Shown here: positions 49,070 to 57,503 of the stretch, piece after piece
How the letters are laid out: every line of letters begins with the position of its first letter
Numbering within the stretch: position 1 is the first letter of the stretch
Assembly (NCBI GenBank): GCA_013204985.1
Contig: JABMLG010000004.1
Location: 124,001 to 188,000, forward strand
Reading direction: 5' to 3'
Length of the DNA stretch: 64,000 bases
DNA from: Microbacteriaceae bacterium VKM Ac-2855
GTDB lineage: Bacteria > Actinomycetota > Actinomycetes > Actinomycetales > Microbacteriaceae
Notes under the pieces: generated by a model
Databases searched by the model: none
What the model was told of the DNA's origin: nothing
What the model saw: only the letters and a program-made list of their open reading frames with translations
Position numbers and translations under genes: made by a program

Positions 49070-49576
49070 ATGGATGCGGGATCGATCGCGGAGTGGGTAG
49101 CAGCGGCTGCGACTCTCGGGGCACTTGCGGCAGCAGTCGTCGCCGGCATCACGGCCAAGCGAGTACTGCAGGTTGAAGTCGACCGAGATCGCCGTGGGGA
49201 CGCGAAACAGATCGCCGTTTGGGCGGCGTGCGAACTTCCCGATCCGATCGCGCGGCCGACCTCGTGGGGCCTTGTCGTGCACAACGCCTCGAACTCGGTG
49301 GTTTACGACGTGGAGGTCGACTCGATGTTCTTCGGTGAGCCGACCTCGCTGCCGAAGATTCAAGTTCTTCCGCCCGGTGACTTCTACTTCTCGCGAAATC
49401 GCGCGACAGGGTCGTGGAGCTTCGCCCAGAGTTGTGCCGCGATCGGGCATGAGATCAGACCTCTGACCAAGCCGAGCGAATCGACGAAGAAGACTGGGAT
49501 CACCTCGCTTCGGTTCCGCGATTCGGCCGACCAGCGCTGGTTCCGAACCGAAGGCGGTGAACTCCGAGCAGACTGA
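49070..49576 (+). CDS. Hypothetical membrane-anchored protein
   Basis: 168 residues. One N-terminal membrane segment (IAEWVAAAATLGALAAAVVAGIT) is followed by a short helix and an immunoglobulin-like beta domain (GLVVHNASNSVVYDVEVDSMFFG...LPPGDFYFSR...TSLRFRDSADQRWFRTEGG). The layout resembles small actinobacterial proteins of unknown function often found beside mobile or defence genes. GAGGGGA precedes the ATG. GC is slightly lower than around it. Confidence 0.65.
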   Translation: MDAGSIAEWVAAAATLGALAAAVVAGITAKRVLQVEVDRDRRGDAKQIAVWAACELPDPIARPTSWGLVVHNASNSVVYDVEVDSMFFGEPTSLPKIQVLPPGDFYFSRNRATGSWSFAQSCAAIGHEIRPLTKPSESTKKTGITSLRFRDSADQRWFRTEGGELRAD

Positions 49577-49580
49577 CGCC

Positions 49581-50144
49581 TCACCGCGCGACATCGGACG
49601 AAGCGTTCCGTCGGGGAGCCGATGTCAGACGCTCGGTCGCCGCCATGGCGTCGCAGCGGACCCGGTCCAGGAACAGCTCCGACTCGTCCACGTAGTGCTC
49701 GACCAGCATCCGCGGCAGGCACTCCATACCCGGCAGCTGGGCGAGTGAGCCGTAGCCGATGCTCGACCAGCTCGTCTCTTCGTCGTCGTCGAAGACGATA
49801 TAGCCGATCAAGGCGGCTTCCTTCTCGGCGAGTGCCACGATCAGTCGATCGAGCGAGCTCTGCCAGACGGGTCGGCGACCCGCGCGGAGCGCCATCGGAT
49901 TCCCGTGGAAGCAGAGAGCCACGAAAGGCAGACCGGCGGTGGCCGAGACGATGCTGTCGATGAACGGATCGATGTCGCCGTCGAACTCGAGGTGATCACC
50001 TTCGAGGAAGTCGGAGAGGCGAACGGCGCCCACTACCTCCATCTCCATGGAGAAGTACGCGGCGCAGATCTCCTCACCACCGCCGCAGTCGTGCAGCACG
50101 CTGCGCAGAAAAGCCATCAGGTCTCGGCCGGATTCAATGATCAT
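49581..50144 (-). CDS. Hypothetical protein, MIIESG paralogue 1
   Basis: 187 residues. Starts MIIESGRDLMAFLRSVLHDC and has a central LPFVALCFHGNPMALRAGRRPVWQSSLDRLIVALAEKEAALIGYIVFDDDEETSW. It is related to the 50907 gene in its first 10 residues, in the HG...W..SL.RL...L...A.I...I.DDD pattern and in its upstream DNA. No known family. A TACCGT hexamer 6 nt before the ATG suggests leaderless transcription. Confidence 0.65.
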   Translation of the reverse strand: MIIESGRDLMAFLRSVLHDCGGGEEICAAYFSMEMEVVGAVRLSDFLEGDHLEFDGDIDPFIDSIVSATAGLPFVALCFHGNPMALRAGRRPVWQSSLDRLIVALAEKEAALIGYIVFDDDEETSWSSIGYGSLAQLPGMECLPRMLVEHYVDESELFLDRVRCDAMAATERLTSAPRRNASSDVAR

Positions 50145-50150
50145 GCGGCC

Positions 50151-50156
50151 ACGGTA
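50151..50156 (-). promoter_or_regulatory. -10 hexamer for MIIESG paralogue 1
   Basis: TACCGT, minus strand, 6 nt before the ATG; leaderless arrangement. Confidence 0.45.
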
Positions 50157-50260
50157 GGCAGCCGGCGCACCTCGCCGCAGCGAGAATCCGCCGATTGTGG
50201 ATGACTCGCCGAACGGTGTCAGCTGTGGAGGAGGCGACTCGCCACACGTGCCGTGTCGAG

Positions 50261-50881
50261 TCAGCGCACCGCTGCGAACAGCACCGGTTCGGCGTCGTCC
50301 CACCGCCCGACGAGGGTCTCCCCGTCCGCGGCGAGCGCCGCCCCCAGCACCCGCGGCAGGGTGAGCGTGTAACCGTCACCGATCACCACCGTCGCCACCT
50401 CATCGCTTGAGGGGTCGGTCGCGAGCGGAACATCGATGCCGCGATCAGCGGATCCGCTACCGCGCAGCCGCACCGTCGGCTCGCGGCGCTCCGCAGGGGC
50501 TCCGTCCGCTCCCTCGATGAACTGCTCGGCCTGCTCGGCGCCCGTCCGCGCGGCGTTGACGAAGGCGGCGACCGCGACCGGGTCGCCCATGGCGTCGTAC
50601 ACCCAGCGCGTGCCTAGCGCCGAGTGCTCCATCGTGGTGATCAGCGCCGCCTCGCCACCCGGCAACGGCTCGCCGCGGTAGGTGAGCGGCACCTGCAGCA
50701 CGGCCCCGCTCTCGGCGCGGACGACCAGCGTCTCGATGCCGACCTCTCCGGCGGGGTCATCGAAGCGGTACGAACCGAGCTGCGTGTAACCGCCGCCCGA
50801 TCCCCACGGTTGCGTCGGCGCCCACGCCTCTACGAGTTCGAGCTTCGTCGGGGTGATCGTCGCGCGGTGCAGCAGGGCCAT
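50261..50881 (-). CDS. Maltokinase N-terminal cap-like domain protein
   Basis: 206 residues. The start MALLHRATITPTKLELVEAWAPTQPW closely follows the cap domain of actinobacterial maltokinases, with SYRFDDPAGEVGIETLVVRAESGAVLQVPLTYRGEPL and STMEHSALGTRWVYDAMGDPVAVAAF. There is no kinase domain, so this is the stand-alone form, whose function is unknown. TACGAT 5 nt before the ATG suggests a leaderless start. Confidence 0.82.
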   Translation of the reverse strand: MALLHRATITPTKLELVEAWAPTQPWGSGGGYTQLGSYRFDDPAGEVGIETLVVRAESGAVLQVPLTYRGEPLPGGEAALITTMEHSALGTRWVYDAMGDPVAVAAFVNAARTGAEQAEQFIEGADGAPAERREPTVRLRGSGSADRGIDVPLATDPSSDEVATVVIGDGYTLTLPRVLGAALAADGETLVGRWDDAEPVLFAAVR

Positions 50882-50886
50882 GCTCG

Positions 50887-50892
50887 ATCGTA
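50887..50892 (-). promoter_or_regulatory. -10 hexamer for the cap-domain gene
   Basis: TACGAT, minus strand, 5 nt before the ATG; leaderless arrangement. Confidence 0.4.
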
Positions 50893-50906
50893 GAACGCAC
50901 GCGGTC

Positions 50907-51701
50907 TCAGCCGGTCGGCTCCGCATCCGTGAACACCGGTCGACCGTTCGCCCGCCCCGCGCGCCACTCCGAGACGTCGCGACCGGCCAGCAGATCGGCC
51001 ACTCGGTCTATGAGATCGGCTTTGCGGCCGTGACCTTTCAGTCCGTTCTTCTGCAGGAACCGGGTGAGGGCATCCACCTTCCACGTCAATTCACGGAAGT
51101 CCTCCTCGCCGAGCTCGGTCGTAAGCAGAGTGCCCTCGTACGACGTGGGCGGCGGCGGCACGTAGGGCAGCCGTCGCACCCGTTCCTGCTCCTCCAGGGC
51201 GAGCAGCCGCTCTCGCGCGTCGACGCGGGCCCGCTCCAGGGACGCCGCGAAGTCGTCGTCGACGGACTCGCGCGACAGCTGATGCCAGCCATCGACGGAG
51301 ACGCCGTCGTCGTAGATGATGTGCCGGAGGACGATGGCGCCGGCGTCGGCCAGCTCGAGACGCAGCCGTTGCAGCGACGCCGACCACGCCATCCCGTCGG
51401 GCTCGAGTTCGGCGCGCCGTCCGTCACCGCGGTGGGCGAGCACCACGTACCGCCCTCGCTTGTGCACCACCGCGTCGAGAATGCGGCTGGTCGCACGGTG
51501 GAAGTCGTTGAAGAAATTCGACGAAACCTGTTCGAGGTGACTGCACCGCAACGCATCGTCGAGGACCGCGACCACCAGAGGCCCATGGCGTTCGTATCCG
51601 TACGACGGTCGACGAGCCCACGCAGGGACGTCCGGTTCCTCCTGCTCCCGGAAGAACGCGTGAACGAGGAGGTGCAGGTCGTGGCCGCTTTCGATGATCA
51701 T
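50907..51701 (-). CDS. Hypothetical protein with C-terminal SAP domain, MIIESG paralogue 2
   Basis: 264 residues. The N-terminal part (MIIESGHDLHLLVHAFF...VVLAHRGDGRRAELEPDGMAWSASLQRLRLELADAGAIVLRHIIYDDG) is related to the 49581 protein. Residues about 208-245 (LTWKVDALTRFLQKNGLKGHGRKADLIDRVADLLAG) form a SAP helix-linker-helix, usually a DNA/chromatin-binding motif. A charged helix about 160-185 links the two. Function unknown. Leaderless-type start. Confidence 0.7.
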   Translation of the reverse strand: MIIESGHDLHLLVHAFFREQEEPDVPAWARRPSYGYERHGPLVVAVLDDALRCSHLEQVSSNFFNDFHRATSRILDAVVHKRGRYVVLAHRGDGRRAELEPDGMAWSASLQRLRLELADAGAIVLRHIIYDDGVSVDGWHQLSRESVDDDFAASLERARVDARERLLALEEQERVRRLPYVPPPPTSYEGTLLTTELGEEDFRELTWKVDALTRFLQKNGLKGHGRKADLIDRVADLLAGRDVSEWRAGRANGRPVFTDAEPTG

Positions 51702-51707
51702 GCTGCG

Positions 51708-51713
51708 ACCGTA
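51708..51713 (-). promoter_or_regulatory. -10 hexamer for MIIESG paralogue 2
   Basis: TACGGT, minus strand, 6 nt before the ATG; leaderless arrangement. Confidence 0.45.
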
Positions 51714-51836
51714 GGGCGGCACGTCGGCCGCGCACCCCGCATAACGGCCGATCGTGGAAAGGTCGCGTCGAACCCGAGGCTGTGGAGGAGCCGGCAGCCC
51801 TGTGGATAACTTCTGCGAGGCGGGCGCCGAGGCGGC

Positions 51837-51842
51837 TACGGT
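51837..51842 (+). promoter_or_regulatory. -10 hexamer for the 50-residue ORF
   Basis: TACGGT, 6 nt before the ATG at 51849. It is the same hexamer as the divergent gene and may also serve the downstream nuclease-helicase operon. Confidence 0.45.
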
Positions 51843-51848
51843 CGCCGG

Positions 51849-52001
51849 ATGAAACGCATGCTTCACTCCTCCCGGTTCTGGGGTGCCGTCACTCTGGCGC
51901 TCGTCCTCGTCAGCATCGCCGCCGGGCTCGCCTTCGACTCAGCACCGGTGGCACACCGGGCCGCAGGTCATCACGCATCCGATGTCGGGGGTCACCCGTA
52001 G
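51849..52001 (+). CDS. Small secreted or membrane hypothetical protein
   Basis: 50 residues: MKRMLHSSRFWGAVTLALVL, then SIAAGLAFDS and a short His-containing tail ending in DVGGHP. One hydrophobic helix after a basic start, as in a membrane anchor or uncleaved signal. Leaderless-type promoter. Ends 32 nt before the nuclease-helicase gene, so it may be the first gene of that operon. No family recognised. Confidence 0.55.
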   Translation: MKRMLHSSRFWGAVTLALVLVSIAAGLAFDSAPVAHRAAGHHASDVGGHP

Positions 52002-52033
52002 TCTCGGAGGCATCATCACGAATCGAGGTATCG

Positions 52034-55000
52034 GTGTACATCCAGGGCGATCGCGTGGTCTCGAGTCCGAGTGATCTCAAGACCGCCAGCGAATGCGAGT
52101 TCGCATTCCTGCGCGCCCTCGATGTGAAGCTCGGTCGCGCCGAAGCGCTCGAGACCGCCGACGATCCGATGTACCGGCGCACCTCGGCCCTCGGCGACGC
52201 ACACGAACTGCGGATGCTGGAGCGGTACCGCGAGCAGTTCGGTAGCAGCGTGGTCGAGATCGAGCGCCCCGATCTCCGCGATCCCGCGGCGGTGGTCGTC
52301 GCGGTCGAGGGCACCCTCGGTGGTTTCGCGGCGGGAGCCGACGTCGTCTTCCAAGCCACCTTCGTCGACGACGATTTCGTGGGCTTCGCCGACTTCATCG
52401 TGCGCACCGCAGACGGCCGCTACCGCGTGCAAGACACCAAGCTCGCCCGCTCGGCCAAGGTGACGGCCCTGCTCCAGCTCGCCGCCTACGCCGACCGGCT
52501 GCGCCGCGCCGGCATCCCTGTTGCGGATGAAGTCGATCTGCTCCTGGGCGACGGCAGCATCAGCACGCACCTGCTCGCCGACATCCTGCCGGTGTACCGC
52601 AAGCGCCGGCAGCGGCTCGACACGATCATCGCCGAGCGCCTCGCCGAAACCGAGCCGCTCGTCTGGGGCGATCCGCGGTACGCGGTCTGCGGTCGGTGCG
52701 AGGTGTGCGTGGCCGAGATCGACGCCTCGCGCGACGTCTTCCTGGTCGCCGGGATGCGCATCCTGCAGCGCGAGAGGCTTCACGCGGCGGGCATCGCCAC
52801 CATCGAGCAGCTCGCCGCAAGCACGGGAGCCGTCGAGAACATCACGGCCGAGACCCTGGGCAAGCTGCGCAGTCAGGCGCGGCTCCAGCTCGCCGCGTCG
52901 CCGGGTCAACCGCCGCCCGTCGAGGTCTACGCCGCCGAGGCTCTCACCGCCCTCCCCGAACCGTCGCCCGGCGACCTCTACTTCGACTTCGAGGGCGACC
53001 CGCTCTACACCGAGGGTGCGGGCACCAGCTGGGGCATCGACTACCTGTTCGGTTTCGTCGACCGCTCCGAGACCTTCACCGCCTACTGGGCGCACTCGTT
53101 CGCCGACGAGCGGGTGGCCCTGCGCCGATTCCTCGACGACGTGGCCGAGCGCCGAGCGGCCGACCCGAAGCTGCATATCTACCACTACGCCTCCTACGAG
53201 CGCACGCACCTGCTCTCGATCGCCGCCCGGCACGGCATCGGCGTCGACGAGATCGACGCTCTGCTACGCGACGGCGTGCTGGTCGACCTGTACCCGCTGG
53301 TGCGCCGCACCGTGCGCGTCGGTTCGCCGTCGTACTCGATCAAGAAGCTCGAGCCGCTCTACATGGGTGACGAACTGCGCAGTGGTGAGGTCACCAACGC
53401 GGCCGCCTCGATCGTCGAGTACGCGGATGCCCGCGCCCTGATCGCCTCGGGAAAGGTCGCGGAGGGTGAGCACAAGCTCGCCGAGATCGGCGACTACAAC
53501 CGCTACGACTGCGTCTCGACCCTGCGCCTGCACGAGTGGCTGCTCGATAAGGCCCGCGCCGCCGCCGTCGTGCTGCGTGGAGCCGTCGAGGAGGCGACGC
53601 CGACGCCCGCGGCGAGCCCCCTCTACGCCGAGTTGATGGCCCTCGCCGGCGACCCCCTCGACGCGGCCCGCTCTCCCGAACGCACCGCACTCGCCTTCGC
53701 CGCGGCCACCCTCGACTTCCATCGCCGCGAGCAGAAGAGCTTCTGGTGGGAGCACTTCGCGCGGCTGCTCTACCCGATCGACGATTGGGCGGGCCAGAAG
53801 GGCGTGCTCCGCGTCGACCGAGCCGAAGTGGTGCGCGACTGGTACCGCGATCCCGGGCAGCGCGTCGACCGCCGGCGGCTGCGACTGCACGGCGAACTCG
53901 CCGCAGGCGGCTCGCTCAAGCTCGGTTCGCGTCCCTACCTCGTCTACGACTTCGACGCCTCCGTGGTCGGCCCGAAAGACCGGGAGGACCAGCGGCACTA
54001 CCATTCGGCAACCGTCTCGACCGAATACGACGGCATCACCGTCGAGTTCGACGAAACGCTGCCCCGCGGGGTCGAGGCGTTCGACGACCTGCCGATCGCC
54101 GCGACTCCCGAGGCTCCCCCGCAGGCGGGTAAGCAGCAGGACGCCATCACCGAGTGGGCCCAGTCCGTCCTCGACGCGCAGCCCGTCTGGCCGAACGACC
54201 CGGCAGCCGACATCTTCCTGCGCCGCCCGCCGCGAACGCGATCGGGCAGCCTGGTCACCGGCGAGACCCTGCCGGCCGTGATCGCGAGCATCCTCGACCT
54301 CGACGACTCCTACCTCGCCGTGCAAGGCCCACCCGGCACCGGCAAGACCTACCTCGGCTCGCACGTGATCCGAACCCTCGTCGCCGAACACGGCTGGAAG
54401 ATCGGTGTCGTCGCGCAGTCGCACGCCGTGGTCGATAACCTCCTGACCGCGGTCGTGCGGGCCGGCCTGTCCCCCGCTCTGGTGGGCAAGAAACCGCGCA
54501 CCGGCGAACCCGAGTCGCCCGACTACGTACCGCTCAACGCCGACGGCTACCTCGCCTTCGCCGAGGAGAACCCCGGCGGCTTCGTCATCGGCGGTACCGC
54601 ATGGGACTTCGCCAACGCCGACCGCGTTCCGCGCGGCAGCCTCGACCTGCTCGTCATCGACGAGGCCGGCCAGTTCTCGCTCGCCTACACGGTCGCCTCC
54701 GCTGTCGCGGCCCGCAACCTCCTGATGCTCGGCGACCCTCAGCAGTTGCCGCAGGTGAGCCAGGGCATCCATCCCGAACCCGTCGACCGCTCGGCACTCG
54801 GCTGGATCGCCGCCGGCCACGACGTGCTGCCCGCCGAATTCGGCTACTTCCTCGCCGAAAGCCGGCGGATGCACCCGGCCGTCGCCGACGCCGTATCGAC
54901 CCTCTCGTACGAGGGCGCGCTGCGCTCGCACCCGGTCGCGCTGACGCGGCGACTCGACGGGGTCGAGCCGGGCGTGCATCCGCTGCCCGTGGCACACGTC

Positions 55001-55462
55001 GGCAACGCCAACGCCTCGCCCGAGGAGGCGGCCGTCGTGGTCGAACTGGTGCGTCGGCATCTCGGGCTCGGCTGGAGCGACCCCACCCCGGGTCGGCCCG
55101 AGTCGACCATCGTCGAGAGCGACATCATCGTGGTCACGCCCTACAACGCGCAGCTCGAGCTGATTCGTGAGGCGCTCGACGCGGCCGGCTGGCCAGAGGT
55201 GCGCGTCGGCACCGTCGACAAGTTCCAGGGTCAGGAGGCGGCGATCTCGATCGTCTCCCTCGCCGCGTCCTCGGCCGCCGACGTTCCGCGCGGAATGGGC
55301 TTCCTGCTACAGAAGAACCGGCTCAACGTCGCCATCTCACGGGCCAAGTGGGCGAGCTACCTCGTCTACTCCCCCGCGCTGCTCGACGATCTCCCGCACA
55401 CCCCCGCGGGTGTCGCCGAGCTCAGCCGCTTCATCGCGCTCGTCGAACCCGCCGCCGCGTGA
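52034..55462 (+). CDS. TM0106-type RecB-like nuclease fused to an SF1 helicase
   Basis: 1142 residues. The N-terminal PD-(D/E)XK RecB-like domain has GFADFIVRTADGRYRVQDTKLARSAKVTALLQLAAYADRL (about 115-160). A Cys pair CGRCEVC (about 219-225) may bind a metal. An RNase H-like exonuclease segment YFDFEGDPLY (about 315) with HIYHYASYERTHL follows. The UPF1/DNA2-like helicase has GPPGTGKT (about 764), LVIDEAGQFS (about 875), GDPQQLPQV, VDKFQGQEA (about 1060) and NVAISRAKW. It probably acts in DNA repair or foreign-DNA processing. GTG start at 52034 with GAGG 5 nt upstream. GTGA overlap with a DUF429 gene. Confidence 0.9.
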   Translation: MYIQGDRVVSSPSDLKTASECEFAFLRALDVKLGRAEALETADDPMYRRTSALGDAHELRMLERYREQFGSSVVEIERPDLRDPAAVVVAVEGTLGGFAAGADVVFQATFVDDDFVGFADFIVRTADGRYRVQDTKLARSAKVTALLQLAAYADRLRRAGIPVADEVDLLLGDGSISTHLLADILPVYRKRRQRLDTIIAERLAETEPLVWGDPRYAVCGRCEVCVAEIDASRDVFLVAGMRILQRERLHAAGIATIEQLAASTGAVENITAETLGKLRSQARLQLAASPGQPPPVEVYAAEALTALPEPSPGDLYFDFEGDPLYTEGAGTSWGIDYLFGFVDRSETFTAYWAHSFADERVALRRFLDDVAERRAADPKLHIYHYASYERTHLLSIAARHGIGVDEIDALLRDGVLVDLYPLVRRTVRVGSPSYSIKKLEPLYMGDELRSGEVTNAAASIVEYADARALIASGKVAEGEHKLAEIGDYNRYDCVSTLRLHEWLLDKARAAAVVLRGAVEEATPTPAASPLYAELMALAGDPLDAARSPERTALAFAAATLDFHRREQKSFWWEHFARLLYPIDDWAGQKGVLRVDRAEVVRDWYRDPGQRVDRRRLRLHGELAAGGSLKLGSRPYLVYDFDASVVGPKDREDQRHYHSATVSTEYDGITVEFDETLPRGVEAFDDLPIAATPEAPPQAGKQQDAITEWAQSVLDAQPVWPNDPAADIFLRRPPRTRSGSLVTGETLPAVIASILDLDDSYLAVQGPPGTGKTYLGSHVIRTLVAEHGWKIGVVAQSHAVVDNLLTAVVRAGLSPALVGKKPRTGEPESPDYVPLNADGYLAFAEENPGGFVIGGTAWDFANADRVPRGSLDLLVIDEAGQFSLAYTVASAVAARNLLMLGDPQQLPQVSQGIHPEPVDRSALGWIAAGHDVLPAEFGYFLAESRRMHPAVADAVSTLSYEGALRSHPVALTRRLDGVEPGVHPLPVAHVGNANASPEEAAVVVELVRRHLGLGWSDPTPGRPESTIVESDIIVVTPYNAQLELIREALDAAGWPEVRVGTVDKFQGQEAAISIVSLAASSAADVPRGMGFLLQKNRLNVAISRAKWASYLVYSPALLDDLPHTPAGVAELSRFIALVEPAAA

Positions 55463-56277
55463 CCCTGTTCGTCGGCATCGACCTCGCGTGGGGCGAGGGC
55501 AGCGCCGCCCGCCGGGCCAACGAGACGGGCCTCGCAGCGATCGACGCGACCGGCCGGGTTCTCGCCGCCGGCTGGGCCCGCGGCATCGACGCCGTCACCG
55601 ACTGGATCGATCAGACCGTCGGTACCGCGGATGCACTGATCGCCGTCGACGCCCCGCTCGCCGTGCACAACCCGAGCGGGATGCGCGCCGCCGAACGCGA
55701 GGTCGGCCGCGGCTACGGCCGCTGGCGTGTCGCCGCGAACGCGTCGAGCTTGACACTGCCGTGGCTCGGTGGCGTCACGCTGCGTCGCCGGCTCGAAACC
55801 CTCGGCTACGCGTACACCGACGGCCTCGAGCCCACCCCGCCTCGCGCGATGTTCGAGTGCTACCCGTACACGACCATCGTCGGCGCGGCCGAACTGGGCT
55901 ACGACGTCGAACGGCCGCGCTACAAGCGGTTCAACACGTCGCTGCCGCCAGAGGATCGCCGGCCGGCACGCGCGGCGGCCTGCGACGAGTTGATCCGCCG
56001 GCTGGCTCAGCTCGACACCGGGGAGGTGCCTCTCGCGCTGCGGTCGCATCCGCTGACCGCCGCGCTCGTCGACGAACCGTCGCCACTGAAGGACGCCGCC
56101 TACAAGCACCGGGAGGACCTGCTCGACGCGGTGATCGCGGCCTGGACCGCGGCACTGTGGGCACGCCACGGACTCGAACGATGTCAGGTGCTCGGCGCGG
56201 AGGACGAGGTGGTGGCCGGGATGCGCGCCACGATCATCGCGGTGGCGCGACCGGAGCAGCGGGTGCGGCCCGCGTAG
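55459..56277 (+). CDS. DUF429 family protein (predicted RNase H-fold nuclease)
   Basis: 272 residues. LFVGIDLAWGEGSAARRANETGLAAID at the start carries the first acidic residue, ALIAVDAPLAVHNPSGMRAAEREVGRGYG the second, and DAAYKHREDLLDAVIAAWTAALWARHG a late Asp, the usual RNase H-fold pattern of DUF429. Biochemical activity is not established for the family. It is translationally coupled to the nuclease-helicase, which suggests a joint nucleic-acid role. Confidence 0.85.
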   Translation: MTLFVGIDLAWGEGSAARRANETGLAAIDATGRVLAAGWARGIDAVTDWIDQTVGTADALIAVDAPLAVHNPSGMRAAEREVGRGYGRWRVAANASSLTLPWLGGVTLRRRLETLGYAYTDGLEPTPPRAMFECYPYTTIVGAAELGYDVERPRYKRFNTSLPPEDRRPARAAACDELIRRLAQLDTGEVPLALRSHPLTAALVDEPSPLKDAAYKHREDLLDAVIAAWTAALWARHGLERCQVLGAEDEVVAGMRATIIAVARPEQRVRPA

Positions 56278-56295
56278 CGGGGGCGATGACGACGC

Positions 56296-56949
56296 TCACG
56301 CGGGCACGTCCACCACGCGTTCGACGCCCGCGACGGGTTCGAGCGCTCCGCTCGACGCCGCTGCGATGTCGGCCCGCAAGCGGTCGAGCTCGCTCGCCGG
56401 CAGCCACAACTCGAACGTCGCGCGCGCCGCGTAGCTCGTTTCGCCGAGGCTCGCGCCGTTGCCCGACGCCCACTCGCGCAGCAGATTGTCGTAGCGTCCC
56501 GCATCCGCGTGCGGAACCTCCAGGGTCGCCTGGGTCAACACCTCGCGGCGCAGCACCATTGCGCGGTCGAGCGTCTCGGACACCGCCGTGGAGTACGCGC
56601 GCACCAGACCGCCCGCGCCGAGCTTGACCCCGCCGAAGTAGCGGGTGACGACCGCCACCACATCCGTCAGCTCGCGGCGGCGCAGCACCTCGAGCATAGG
56701 AATCCCCGCTGTGCCGGAGGGCTCGCCGTCGTCGGAGGAGCGCGCCTGGTCGCCGAGCAGACCGGTGACCATCGCGACGCAGTTGTGCCGCGCATCCCAG
56801 GCCGCTTTGCGAATGGCCGCGATCACCGCCTCCGCCTCCGCAGGAGAGCGGGCGGGATGCACGTGCGCGATGAACCGCGACTTCTTCACCACGAGCTCGT
56901 GCTCGACCGCGGCGGCGATGGTTGCCGGGTAGCGCCGCGAGGATGTCAT
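56296..56949 (-). CDS. YigZ/IMPACT family protein
   Basis: 217 residues. VKKSRFIAHVHPARSPAEAEAVIAAIRKAAWDARHNCVA, SSDDGEPSGTAGIPMLEVLRRRELTDVVAVVTRYFGGVKLGAGGLVRAYSTAV is the N-terminal UPF0029/Impact domain, followed by a DUF1949-like C-terminal domain. The family is linked to translation or ribosome rescue, but its bacterial role is unclear. TACGCT 7 nt before the ATG suggests a leaderless start. Divergent from the Rid gene. Confidence 0.92.
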   Translation of the reverse strand: MTSSRRYPATIAAAVEHELVVKKSRFIAHVHPARSPAEAEAVIAAIRKAAWDARHNCVAMVTGLLGDQARSSDDGEPSGTAGIPMLEVLRRRELTDVVAVVTRYFGGVKLGAGGLVRAYSTAVSETLDRAMVLRREVLTQATLEVPHADAGRYDNLLREWASGNGASLGETSYAARATFELWLPASELDRLRADIAAASSGALEPVAGVERVVDVPA

Positions 56950-56956
56950 CGCCCCG

Positions 56957-56962
56957 AGCGTA
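56957..56962 (-). promoter_or_regulatory. -10 hexamer for the YigZ gene
   Basis: TACGCT, minus strand, 7 nt before the ATG; leaderless arrangement. Confidence 0.4.
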
Positions 56963-57012
56963 GCTGTGCCAGCATTCTGGAGTCCCTCCCGCACGACCGA
57001 TCGGAGTCCCCC

Positions 57013-57402
57013 ATGCGCACCCTCATCACCTCAGGCTCGCCCTGGGAATCGAAGATGGGCTACTCCCGAGCCGTGGTCGTGGGCGACACCATCTTCATCT
57101 CGGCCTCCGCCGCCACCGGCGCCGACGGCCAGGTCGTCTCGCCGAGCCTCTACGAGCAGACCTCGCACGTGATCCGCGCGCTCGGCACCGTGCTGACCGA
57201 CGCCGGGTTCTCGCTGACCGATGTGGTGCAGAGCCGCCTGTCGGTCGCCGACTCGGCCTGGGCTGACTGGCAAGAGGCCGCGCGTGCCCACGGCGAAGCC
57301 TTCGGCGAGATCCGCCCGGCGTTCGCGATCAACCACGTGCTGCCGTTCGTCGACCCGGCCATCCTGGTCGAGCTCGAGCTGGTCGCGATCCGCGAACGCT
57401 AG
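57013..57402 (+). CDS. RidA/YjgF family protein
   Basis: 129 residues of the Rid (YER057c/UK114) family: YSRAVVVGDTIFISASAATGADGQVVSPSLYEQTSHVIRALGTVLTDAGFSLTDVVQSRLSV and a C-terminal HVLPFVDPAILVELELVAI. RidA deaminates reactive enamines/imines from PLP enzymes using a conserved Arg; here the region around PAFAINHV replaces the usual R-S/T-V, so it may belong to another Rid subgroup. GGAG 6 nt before the ATG. Confidence 0.88.
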   Translation: MRTLITSGSPWESKMGYSRAVVVGDTIFISASAATGADGQVVSPSLYEQTSHVIRALGTVLTDAGFSLTDVVQSRLSVADSAWADWQEAARAHGEAFGEIRPAFAINHVLPFVDPAILVELELVAIRER

Positions 57403-57425
57403 GGCGGCGGCCGGCCTCGCCACCG

Positions 57426-57492
57426 CCCCGCGAGATGCCTCTTATGCACACCTTTCTCGGCGTGTCGCGTGCATAAGAGGCATCTCGCGGGG
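57426..57492. terminator. 24-bp perfect palindrome between convergent genes
   Basis: Arm 57426-57449 (CCCCGCGAGATGCCTCTTAT...) and its exact complement 57469-57492, loop 19 nt. It lies between the Rid and epoxide hydrolase stop codons. Its sequence is unrelated to the other hairpins in the window. Confidence 0.65.
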
Positions 57493-57503
57493 AGGGGCGT
57501 GCG

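Noticed and set aside
51801-51809. Perfect DnaA box TGTGGATAA, considered as part of an origin
   Set aside because: A single box with no cluster, no AT-rich unwinding region and no dnaA/dnaN nearby; one chance match in 64 kb is not surprising.
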